Source: Glutamicibacter nicotianae (lineage in GTDB: Bacteria; Actinomycetota; Actinomycetes; Actinomycetales; Micrococcaceae). From it: a DNA stretch of 64,000 nucleotides. The notes beneath the pieces were generated by a model. It was given only the letters and a program-made list of their open reading frames with translations. It searched no databases and was not told the origin of the DNA. The position numbers and the translations under genes were made by a program. This document shows, piece by piece, positions 56,867 to 64,000 of the stretch (position 1 is the stretch's first letter; every line of letters begins with the position of its first letter). The stretch covers positions 1-64,000 of the forward strand of contig NZ_BJNE01000015.1 in assembly GCF_006539525.1 (NCBI RefSeq), read 5' to 3'.

Positions 56867-58072
56867 ATGGAATCACAGCAGCTGGACAAGGGATCGGCGG
56901 GCGAAGTCTTCAAGGTCTTCCTCAAGCTCGGCCTTACTTCTTTCGGCGGTCCCATCGCCCACTTGGGATACTTCCGCACCGAACTGGTGGACCGGCGCCG
57001 CTGGCTCGATGACCAGCAATACGCCCAGCTGGTTGCACTGGGCCAGTTCCTGCCCGGCCCGGCCTCCAGCCAGGTAGGTTTCGGCCTCGGCCTGCACCGC
57101 GCCGGCCTGCGCGGAGCCTTGGCGGCATTCCTCGCCTTCACCCTTCCCTCAGCGGTTCTGCTCGCAGTCTTCGCATTCGGCGCGTCGCTGTTTACCGGCC
57201 CTGCCGGAACCGGGCTGCTGACCGGCCTGAAAATCGTTGCGGTCGCCATCATCGCCCAGGCGGTGTCCGGCATGGCCAGGAACCTGGCACCGGACCGGAC
57301 CCGTGCAGCCATCGCCGTGGCGGCCGCGGCCTCTGCACTGCTCTTGGCGGGATCCTTCGGGCAGCTGCTGGCCATTGCATTCGGCGCCGCGGCAGGGTAC
57401 TTCTGGTGCCGTGATGCGGATTCGGGTCCAGCGTCGGCCCTGCGGTTCCCGGTCTCGCGGACCTTGGGGATCAGTTGCCTGGCGCTGTTCGCCCTCATGC
57501 TTGTCGGGTTGCCGCTGGCTGCCTGGGCTACCGGCTGGGATCTGCTGGCGTTCATCGATGCGTTCTACCGCTCCGGCGCATTGGTCTTCGGCGGCGGCCA
57601 TGTGGTGCTGCCGCTGCTCCAAAGCGCAGTCGTGGATCCCGGGCTGATCAGCTCGCAGGATTTCCTCACCGGCTACGGCGCCGCCCAGGCAGTCCCCGGA
57701 CCGCTGTTCACCTTTGCCGCCTACCTCGGCGTCCTCGTTGAATCAGGCCCCGGCGGTGTGCTCGGCTCGGCCATTGCCTTGCTGGCCATCTTCCTTCCGG
57801 GATTCCTGCTGTTGCTGGGCGTGCTGCCATTCTGGAACCGGGTGAGCCACTGGCCGGCGGCACGTGCCATCCTGCGCGGCGCCAACGCGGCAGTGGTCGG
57901 CGTGCTGGCCGCCGCCCTCTACGATCCGGTCTTCACCTCGGCGATTACTTCCGCTCCCGCGTTCGTGCTGGCGTTGCTCTGCTTCGTCCTGCTGACCGCC
58001 TGGAAGATGGCACCATGGATCGTGGTTGCCATCTCGGGGCTCGGGGGAGTGCTGCTGGGCCTTTTGGCCTAG
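56867..58072 (+). CDS. chrA: chromate transporter family protein
   Basis: 401 aa with the two homologous CHR halves: FLKLGLTSFGGPIAHLGYFR...QFLPGPASSQVGFGLG and YRSGALVFGGGHVVLPLLQ...AAQAVPGPLFTFAAYLG. The paired FGG and PGP motifs are the family signature. About ten to twelve helices. It may export chromate in exchange for sulfate or protons; many homologues are untested. It ends 4 bases into the DUF5671 stop region. Confidence 0.92.
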   Translation: MESQQLDKGSAGEVFKVFLKLGLTSFGGPIAHLGYFRTELVDRRRWLDDQQYAQLVALGQFLPGPASSQVGFGLGLHRAGLRGALAAFLAFTLPSAVLLAVFAFGASLFTGPAGTGLLTGLKIVAVAIIAQAVSGMARNLAPDRTRAAIAVAAAASALLLAGSFGQLLAIAFGAAAGYFWCRDADSGPASALRFPVSRTLGISCLALFALMLVGLPLAAWATGWDLLAFIDAFYRSGALVFGGGHVVLPLLQSAVVDPGLISSQDFLTGYGAAQAVPGPLFTFAAYLGVLVESGPGGVLGSAIALLAIFLPGFLLLLGVLPFWNRVSHWPAARAILRGANAAVVGVLAAALYDPVFTSAITSAPAFVLALLCFVLLTAWKMAPWIVVAISGLGGVLLGLLA

Positions 58073-59718
58073 GCCAGATCGGTGAACTGCACGGTGCCAT
58101 CGTCGTTGGCGATGGCCAGCAACGGCCCGGACTCGCAGTCCAGATATTCTTCGATTCTCGCCAGCACCGACACCTCGGCCCGGTCGTCCAAGGCCGGACC
58201 GGCCGAAGCAACCCACGTCACCGACAGTTCGGGCCGCGCTACGAGCTGCGCGGCCATCGGCTCTGAAGCAGCTGGGCCAACGATGATCACGGCACGGCGC
58301 GTCACCGAGCTGTGGTCCACCGCGGATACGCCGGAAGCCTCGGCCTTGGACTGCTTGTCCGCACGCCACAGCACGAAGTGGTAGCCAGCCACGGCAGCGG
58401 TTGCGACCAGCCAGCCCAGCGGGGCCCGCACGGTGTCCAGGAGGGAATCAAGGCGAGCCTCGGATCCCAGGTAGTATTCGAAAATCCGGTATCCGAGGAC
58501 CAGCATGGAAATCAGGGCGACCACGGAACTGGCTCCGAAGAACAAGACCAGGTAGACGCCGCGGGAATCCGCCGGCGAAGGCTTGAACGGCTTGAAATAC
58601 GCTAGCCACACCGCCGCCCCGAGGATGAGCAGTCCCAGGCCATGGCCCAGCAATCCCGCCGAGTATTCCACCGTGACGCTGGCGGCGATTGCCGCGAAGA
58701 GCGCATTGACCACCATGCCCAAGCCGGTGGCCAGCACCGCCAGGCCGAGTCCGCCAAGCACCAGGCGTGCCGCGTTCACTATGGAAGTCGAGCGCAACCC
58801 GGAACGCAATTGCAATTGGTGGTAGATCCAGATCACCGCGGCCGCCACCACGATGGCCAGCAGCTCTGGACCGCCGGCGAGGAACAGCTCGGCGCGTTCC
58901 TGTGAGGTCCACGCTTGCGGCCACACCCAGGAAAGCAGTGTGGCGCCCGAGAGCAGGAGCGCCAGTGCCGGTGCGGCCAGTCCCAGAGCGATCAACAGGA
59001 TGTCGTTGAAGGGATCGGACATTTTCTGCACGCGGCGCAATTTCCAATGCCAGAACCACAGTGCCGTGGCGCCAGCCAGCCAGATCACCGCAACCAGCAG
59101 ATGCCGCATGCCGGTAGGACCTGCCAATGTGTTGTCCGGACGGACCAGGATTTCCAGTGCGGCCTTGAGCGTGGCCACTAGCGAGAGCGCGACGAGCACC
59201 ATGCTGAAGTAGTTCCCCACCGCCGCGGCCAGATGCGCGAATTGCCGTGGCGCGGTCCGCGCAGCCACGATCTGGCGGTGCTGCCAGGCGCACACCGCGC
59301 CCCAACCCACAGCCGTGCCCAGGGTTGGCTGCCACGCCCCCTGAATGGAAGGGGCGACCAGTCCGGAGAGCACCGCCAACGCGGCGCAGCTGCTGGCAGC
59401 CAGTGTCGCAAGATACGCGGCCGAGGCTTGCAAGGACCAGATCGCCGAATCGAAGGCCGTCGGGTGGGCCAGCCGTTTGCGGATGGAGCGCCACAGCAAC
59501 CAGGCCAACGGGATACCGACCAAGCTGAACGCCCAGGCCATTGCCAGATGCTCGGTGCTGACCTGCTGCGCATCGAACCCATCGAACACCGCGGTGAGCA
59601 AGGCGGCCAGGCCGGTGGCCACGACCATCAGCAAGATGAACAGCAGTCCGTGGAGGATCACCGGACGCAGCACGCTGCCGCTTCGCGACAGCGGCGCTGG
59701 AGCAGTAGTGGTAGCCAT
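58069..59718 (-). CDS. DUF5671-domain polytopic membrane protein
   Basis: 549 aa from ATG 59718. About 12-13 hydrophobic helices arranged in repeated units of roughly 110-130 residues ending in W..WHW-like or ..YHFVLWR signatures (ALWFWHWKLRR, GYHFVLWRAD), as in DUF5671 proteins. A soluble 85-residue C-terminal domain with a Rossmann-like feel (RAVIIVGPAAS) follows. Function unknown. Its ATG overlaps the upstream gene's stop by 4 bases. Confidence 0.8.
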   Translation of the reverse strand: MATTTAPAPLSRSGSVLRPVILHGLLFILLMVVATGLAALLTAVFDGFDAQQVSTEHLAMAWAFSLVGIPLAWLLWRSIRKRLAHPTAFDSAIWSLQASAAYLATLAASSCAALAVLSGLVAPSIQGAWQPTLGTAVGWGAVCAWQHRQIVAARTAPRQFAHLAAAVGNYFSMVLVALSLVATLKAALEILVRPDNTLAGPTGMRHLLVAVIWLAGATALWFWHWKLRRVQKMSDPFNDILLIALGLAAPALALLLSGATLLSWVWPQAWTSQERAELFLAGGPELLAIVVAAAVIWIYHQLQLRSGLRSTSIVNAARLVLGGLGLAVLATGLGMVVNALFAAIAASVTVEYSAGLLGHGLGLLILGAAVWLAYFKPFKPSPADSRGVYLVLFFGASSVVALISMLVLGYRIFEYYLGSEARLDSLLDTVRAPLGWLVATAAVAGYHFVLWRADKQSKAEASGVSAVDHSSVTRRAVIIVGPAASEPMAAQLVARPELSVTWVASAGPALDDRAEVSVLARIEEYLDCESGPLLAIANDDGTVQFTDLA

Positions 59719-60182
59719 CAGTAGCCCATCTCCTCGGCGGTGCACAGTCCGACCTGCCATGGCATGCGGTCGATCAGCCAGGTCCCGTTGACCTTGCGCA
59801 GCTCGAAGGCATCCTCGTAGGAGGACAGATCCGGCCAGGGCAGGAATCTGGCATCCCCGGAATCGAACCTCGTGTGGACGGTAGCGCTCGCAGTGCCCAC
59901 GGTGCTGCTGAGCAGCTGCACGTCCAGCGGCTGCGTGGCATAGGGCTCCGGATTGCACAGCGTCCTGGATTCGCCCTCCATGACATAGCCTTGCATGGCA
60001 GGCAAATCCTCGGCTTCGAAGGCCATCAGATACCGCTGCACGACCCCTTCGGGGGTGTTCTCCGCGTGGGCCTGTGGTGCCGGACGCAGCGAAACCACGA
60101 GCAGCGCGGCTATTACCAAAGCCACAATGACGGCGGCCAAGGCGAGCAGAACCACTCGCGCCGCCGAAAATTTACTTGTCAT
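59718..60182 (-). CDS. single-pass membrane-anchored protein, unknown
   Basis: 154 aa. One N-terminal membrane helix (VVLLALAAVIVALVIAALLVVSL) and an external domain with two Cys (TLCNPE, GLCTAEE). The pattern NTPEGVVQRYLMAFEAEDLPAMQGYV is like NTF2-like/DUF lumen domains used as sensors. Partner of the DUF5671 protein by overlapping reading frames. CAAAAT lies 6 nt before the ATG. Confidence 0.7.
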   Translation of the reverse strand: MTSKFSAARVVLLALAAVIVALVIAALLVVSLRPAPQAHAENTPEGVVQRYLMAFEAEDLPAMQGYVMEGESRTLCNPEPYATQPLDVQLLSSTVGTASATVHTRFDSGDARFLPWPDLSSYEDAFELRKVNGTWLIDRMPWQVGLCTAEEMGY

Positions 60183-60273
60183 TGCACCATTTTGGTTGAC
60201 AACGAGGCAATAAGCCAGCGTCTGCGGAACACAGTTTGATCAAGATCTCAGTTCCCGATTTGCGTTAATGCGA

Positions 60274-60279
60274 GACAAT
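60274..60279 (+). promoter_or_regulatory. -10-like hexamer GACAAT before dusB
   Basis: nAnnnT element 6 nt before GTG 60286. An upstream in-frame ATG (60268) lies on the promoter side, so the GTG is preferred. Confidence 0.35.
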
Positions 60280-60285
60280 GGACGG

Positions 60286-61470
60286 GTGACGACCCTGACT
60301 GATGCGCCAACCAACACTCCGACCCTCAAGCTGCCACCGCTGCAGCTGGGCAAGCTGACCATTGATACTCCGGTGGTCCTTGCTCCGATGGCTGGCGTGA
60401 CCAACCGCGCCTTCCGCCGCCTCTGCCGTGAATACGGCGGCGGGCTGTACGTGACCGAAATGGTCACCGCCCGCGCGCTGGTGGAACGCAACCCCGAATC
60501 CCTGCGCATCATTTCGCACGACCCCGACGAAGAGATCCGCTCCATCCAGATCTACGGCGTGGATCCGGCAACCGTGCGTGCCGCCGTGCGCATGGTGGTT
60601 GACGAGAACCTGGCGGACCACGTCGATTTGAACTTCGGCTGCCCGGTCCCCAAGGTCACCCGCAAGGGCGGAGGCTCGGCGCTGCCCTGGAAAACCGACC
60701 TCTACACCTCGATCATCGAGGCTGCGACGTCGGAGGCCGCCAAGGGCGATATCCCGCTGACCGTGAAGATGCGCATCGGCATCGACAAGGACCACGTGAC
60801 CTATCTGGAGTCCGCCAAGATCGCCCGCGACCACGGCGCCGCCGCGGTGACCCTGCATGCGCGCACCGCTGGCCAGTACTATGCCGGCCACTCCGACTGG
60901 TCGGCCATCGCCACCCTGCGCGAGGCCATGGACGACATGCCGGTGCTGGGCAACGGCGACATCTTCAGCGCCGAGGACGCCATCGAGATGGTGGAGCAGA
61001 CCGGTGCCGCCGGCATCATGGTGGGCCGCGGCTGCCAGGGCCGCCCATGGATCTTCGGCGACCTGCAGGCTGCCTTCGAGGGCCGCGAGGACCGTTTCCG
61101 TCCCGGGGTGCGCAAGGTGGCTGACACCGTGTACCGCCACGGCGAGTTGCTCACCGAGTTCTTCGAGGATGAGGGCAAGGGCATGCGCGATATCCGCAAG
61201 CACATCGCCTGGTATTTCAAGGGCTACCCGGTCGGCGGCGAGATCCGCTCGCAGCTGGCCCAGGTGCCATCCCTGGCCCGCCTGCGCGAACTGCTGGACC
61301 AGCTGGATCTGGACCTGCCGTACCCGGGCGAGGGCGCTGAGGGCACCCGTGGCCGCGCCGGCCACCCGAAGAAGACCCACGTGCCCGACGGCTGGCTGGA
61401 TAACCGCGTGATGAGCGACGCCCACCGCGAAATGATCAAGGCCGCCGAACTGGATATTTCCGGCGGCTAG
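60286..61470 (+). CDS. dusB: tRNA-dihydrouridine synthase
   Basis: 394 aa from GTG 60286. FMN TIM barrel: VVLAPMAGVTNRAFRRLC, LNFGCPVPKVTRKGGGSAL (catalytic Cys), VKMRIGIDKDH, TLHARTAGQYYAGHSDW, GNGDIFSAEDA and MVGRGCQGRPWIF. It reduces uridines in tRNA D-loops with NADPH. It is followed by dgt and dnaG on the same strand. Confidence 0.95.
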   Translation: MTTLTDAPTNTPTLKLPPLQLGKLTIDTPVVLAPMAGVTNRAFRRLCREYGGGLYVTEMVTARALVERNPESLRIISHDPDEEIRSIQIYGVDPATVRAAVRMVVDENLADHVDLNFGCPVPKVTRKGGGSALPWKTDLYTSIIEAATSEAAKGDIPLTVKMRIGIDKDHVTYLESAKIARDHGAAAVTLHARTAGQYYAGHSDWSAIATLREAMDDMPVLGNGDIFSAEDAIEMVEQTGAAGIMVGRGCQGRPWIFGDLQAAFEGREDRFRPGVRKVADTVYRHGELLTEFFEDEGKGMRDIRKHIAWYFKGYPVGGEIRSQLAQVPSLARLRELLDQLDLDLPYPGEGAEGTRGRAGHPKKTHVPDGWLDNRVMSDAHREMIKAAELDISGG

Positions 61471-61534
61471 GTCCCATTCGCTGGCCACGGCTACGCCACT
61501 AGTGGATAACTCCGAAATGCAGGCAATCACTCAC

Positions 61535-61540
61535 TAGACT
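61535..61540 (+). promoter_or_regulatory. -10 hexamer TAGACT, predicted leaderless dgt mRNA
   Basis: TAGACT ends 7 nt before ATG 61548; no Shine-Dalgarno sequence lies between. Confidence 0.5.
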
Positions 61541-61547
61541 GGGAACC

Positions 61548-62831
61548 ATGACTCAGATCCCCGGATATACCGAAGCCGACCAGCAACGGTGGGTGCCTGA
61601 ACCAGCAAAGAAGTCGTACCGCACCGCGTTTGAGCGGGACCGTGCCCGCGTGCTGCATTCCTCTGCATTGCGCCGTTTGAGTGCCAAGACCCAGGTTGTG
61701 GCACCGAACCAGAACGACTTCGTACGCAATCGGCTGACGCACTCATTGGAAGTGGCCCAAGTGGGCCGCGAGCTCGGTGCAGCCCTGGGTTGCGATCCGG
61801 ATGTCGTTGATACCGCCTGCTTGGCACACGATCTGGGCCATCCGCCCTTCGGCCACAATGGGGAAAAAGCCCTGGACAAGGTCGCCAAGGACATCGGCGG
61901 GTTTGAGGGCAACGCGCAGACGCTGCGCTTGCTGACCCGCCTGGAAACGAAGACCTTCAGGCACAATGGGCATTCGGCCGGGCTGAATCTCTCGCGCGCT
62001 TCGCTGGACGCGGCATGCAAGTACCCGTGGTTGAAGGCTGATGCCCCCGAAGTCAACGGCAAGAAGACCAAGAAGTTCGGCGTCTATGAAGATGACGCGA
62101 CGATTTTCGCGTGGCTGCGCAATGTTCCGGAGGCCACCGCGGGAGCAGTCTGCATGGAAGGCCAGGTCATGGACCTGGCTGACGACATTTCCTACTCCGT
62201 GCATGATGTGGAAGACGCAATTGTCGGCGGCAAGCTGCAGCTGCGTTGGCTCAAGCAGGACCTGCAGCGCGAGCGTGCGCTGCAGGTGACCAAGGACTGG
62301 TACCTGCCGATGACCGACGAGGCCGATATCGATGCTGCGCTGCGCCGCCTGGAAGCCAGCGAGGAGTGGGTTGCCCACTTTGACGGCTCGCGGCGTTCCA
62401 TGGCCGCGCTGAAGGACATGACCAGCCAGTTCATTGGCCGTTTCGCCGCCGCCGCCATGGATGCCACCCGTGCTCGCTACGGGGACGGCAAGCTCACCCG
62501 CTACAACGCGAGCCTGATCGTGCCCGAGGAAACCGAGCATGAGATTGCCGTGATGAAGGGCATCGCCGCCAGCTACGTGATGACCTCCGAGGTGCGCCAG
62601 CCGCTCTACGAGGACCAGCGCACGCTGCTGGCCGAACTGGTTCAGCTGCTCTTCGAGACCGGCCGGGACAACCTGGAGCCGATCTTCGCAGCCGACTGGG
62701 AGGACGCCGCTGATGAGGCCGCGCAGTTGCGCGTGGTGATTGACCAGGTCGCCTCGCTCACCGACCTGTCGGCCACCGAGTGGCACTCGTATCTGGTCAA
62801 GGGCGAAGCCCCTGACGCAAAGTTGTTCTAG
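61548..62831 (+). CDS. dgt: deoxyguanosinetriphosphate triphosphohydrolase-like protein
   Basis: 427 aa. HD-domain phosphohydrolase: LRRLSAKTQV, NRLTHSLEVAQVG (His), CLAHDLGHPPFGHNGE (His-Asp pair) and VMDLADDISYSVHDVED (last Asp). It splits dNTPs into deoxynucleoside and triphosphate, tuning pools. Located just before dnaG, a common actinobacterial order, with a 9-base gap. Confidence 0.94.
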   Translation: MTQIPGYTEADQQRWVPEPAKKSYRTAFERDRARVLHSSALRRLSAKTQVVAPNQNDFVRNRLTHSLEVAQVGRELGAALGCDPDVVDTACLAHDLGHPPFGHNGEKALDKVAKDIGGFEGNAQTLRLLTRLETKTFRHNGHSAGLNLSRASLDAACKYPWLKADAPEVNGKKTKKFGVYEDDATIFAWLRNVPEATAGAVCMEGQVMDLADDISYSVHDVEDAIVGGKLQLRWLKQDLQRERALQVTKDWYLPMTDEADIDAALRRLEASEEWVAHFDGSRRSMAALKDMTSQFIGRFAAAAMDATRARYGDGKLTRYNASLIVPEETEHEIAVMKGIAASYVMTSEVRQPLYEDQRTLLAELVQLLFETGRDNLEPIFAADWEDAADEAAQLRVVIDQVASLTDLSATEWHSYLVKGEAPDAKLF

Positions 62832-62840
62832 AAGGGAATC

Positions 62841-64000
62841 ATGGCAGGGCTGATCAAGCGTGAAGATATCGACGAGGTGCGCAACCGCACCGACCTCCGT
62901 GAGGTTGTCGAATCCTATGTCACGCTCAAATCCGCGGGCATCGGCTCGTACAAGGGCCTGTGCCCTTTCCACGACGAACGCAGCCCGTCCTTCCATATCC
63001 GCCCGCAGCTGGGCACCTTCCATTGCTTCGGCTGCGGCGAGTCCGGCGATGTCATCGCCTTCATCCAGAAAATGGACCACTCCTCGTTCACCGAAACCGT
63101 GGAACTGCTCGCAGCCCGGATCAACTACGAGCTGCACTACGAAGACGGGGGACCGGGGCCGCGCCGCGAGGACTACGGCAAGCGCCAGCGCCTGGTCGAC
63201 GCGCACAAGGTCGCCGAGGAATTCTTCCGCGCGCAGCTGGCTAGTGATGAAGGGGCCGCGGGCCGCGAGTTCCTCGCCGGCCGCGGCTTCGACGCGGAAG
63301 TCGCAGCCCAATTCTCCGTAGGCTATGCGCCCAAGGGCTGGGATTCGCTGCTCAAGCACCTGCGTTCCAAGGGCTTCGTCGATGACGAGCTGAAGCTCAC
63401 CGGCATGTTTTCCGAAGGCAACCGCGGCATCTACGACCGGTTCCGCGGACGGGTCATGTGGCCGATCCGCGACCTGTCGGGGGCAACCATCGGCTTCGGT
63501 GCGCGCAAGCTCTACGAGGACGACCAGGGGCCAAAGTACCTGAACACCCCGGAGACCCAGCTCTACAAGAAGTCCCAGGTGCTTTACGGCATCGACCTGG
63601 CCAAGAAGCAGATCTCCAAGAGCCGGCAGATTGTCGTGGTGGAAGGCTACACCGACGTGATGGCCTGCCATCTGGCTGGCATCACCACTGCGGTGGCCAC
63701 CTGCGGTACCGCGTTTGGCACCGACCACATCAAGATTGCCCGCCGCCTGCTGCAGGATGACGGCACCGGAGGCGAAGTGGTCTTCACCTTTGACGGCGAC
63801 GCCGCGGGGCAGAAGGCCGCGCTGCGCGCGTTCGAAGAAGACCAGCGGTTCATCGCCCAGACCTATGTGTGCGTTGAGCCAACCGGTGCCGACCCCTGCG
63901 ATCTGCGCTTGCACCGCGGCGATGAAGCGGTACGCGAGCTCATTGAGCTCAAGCGTCCGCTGTTCGAATTCGCCATCCGTGCGGAACTGAAGAAATTCAA
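62841..64000 (+). CDS. dnaG: DNA primase, 3'-truncated by the window edge
   Basis: 386 codons are present and the gene continues past the window. ATG 62841 is preceded by GAAGGG. N-terminal zinc-binding domain GLCPFHDERSPSFHI... FHCFGCGESGDVIAFI (Cys-His-Cys-Cys), then the catalytic core with RFRGRVMWPIRDLSGATIGFGAR, toprim Glu in VVVEGYTDVMA, GTAFG and FDGDAAGQKAA. Synthesises RNA primers for replication. Confidence 0.96.
   Translation, partial: MAGLIKREDIDEVRNRTDLREVVESYVTLKSAGIGSYKGLCPFHDERSPSFHIRPQLGTFHCFGCGESGDVIAFIQKMDHSSFTETVELLAARINYELHYEDGGPGPRREDYGKRQRLVDAHKVAEEFFRAQLASDEGAAGREFLAGRGFDAEVAAQFSVGYAPKGWDSLLKHLRSKGFVDDELKLTGMFSEGNRGIYDRFRGRVMWPIRDLSGATIGFGARKLYEDDQGPKYLNTPETQLYKKSQVLYGIDLAKKQISKSRQIVVVEGYTDVMACHLAGITTAVATCGTAFGTDHIKIARRLLQDDGTGGEVVFTFDGDAAGQKAALRAFEEDQRFIAQTYVCVEPTGADPCDLRLHRGDEAVRELIELKRPLFEFAIRAELKKF

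Overview
The window is chromosomal DNA from a high-GC Gram-positive actinobacterium. Family-level matches (actinobacterial epsilon subunit of acyl-CoA carboxylase, Rv1264-like adenylate cyclase, SAM-IV riboswitch before metY-metX, DUF5671 protein, GatCAB, dnaG behind dgt) and a GC content that looks nearer 60% than 70% suggest Micrococcaceae, in the Arthrobacter/Glutamicibacter group. The genus is an inference. Genes are dense on both strands, with a truncated gene at each edge (an FHA protein at the left, dnaG at the right). I found no CRISPR array, tRNA, rRNA, transposase or prophage.

Layout. 1-3.4 kb: FHA protein, membrane Ser/Thr kinase and second FHA protein (phospho-signalling). 3.4-7.3 kb: acyl-CoA carboxylase beta and epsilon subunits, an SDR and biotin ligase birA, which would charge the biotin carrier used by such carboxylases. 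7.4-10.1 kb: tightly coupled PH-domain membrane protein, class III adenylate cyclase and PP2C phosphatase. 10.1-14.4 kb: ligA, an inositol-monophosphatase-like gene, a PAP2-like membrane protein and an SRPBCC protein. 14.4-16.4 kb: ROK regulator and nagB (amino sugar use). 16.6-20.4 kb: acetyltransferases, a penicillin-binding lipoprotein and a stand-alone maltokinase-cap protein. 20.5-23.8 kb: gatCAB with a strong terminator. 24-32.9 kb: accessory-looking region of acetyltransferases, a GlxA-type regulator, isochorismatase, phosphotransferase, HAD hydrolase, a MarR/MFS/aldo-keto reductase unit and a disrupted acetyltransferase gene. 33-37.7 kb: MFS, LysR, and tdh-kbl for threonine breakdown. 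37.7-42.4 kb: LacI and an alpha-glucoside-type ABC importer whose second permease gene is frameshifted. 42.5-47.7 kb: orphan hutI, methyltransferase, tpx, phosphotransferase, CPBP protease-like protein, glyoxalase-like protein. 47.9-50.6 kb: SAM-IV riboswitch, metY, metX. 50.7-60.2 kb: SGNH hydrolase, esterase, S4 protein, glycyl-tRNA synthetase, acetyltransferase, DMT and chromate transporters, DUF5671 pair. 60.3-64 kb: dusB, dgt, dnaG.

The most striking window-wide pattern is promoter architecture. Many genes, on both strands, have a -10-like hexamer of form TAnnnT (or nAnnnT) exactly 6-7 nt before the start codon and no convincing Shine-Dalgarno sequence, which predicts leaderless transcripts. 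The pattern also helped choose several starts, including GTG starts for the CPBP, dusB and MFS genes. No clearly novel defence or mobile system was found. The observations I rate highest are the leaderless pattern, the permease split exactly at its EAA loop with a well-placed restart signal, and the PH/adenylate cyclase/PP2C operon.
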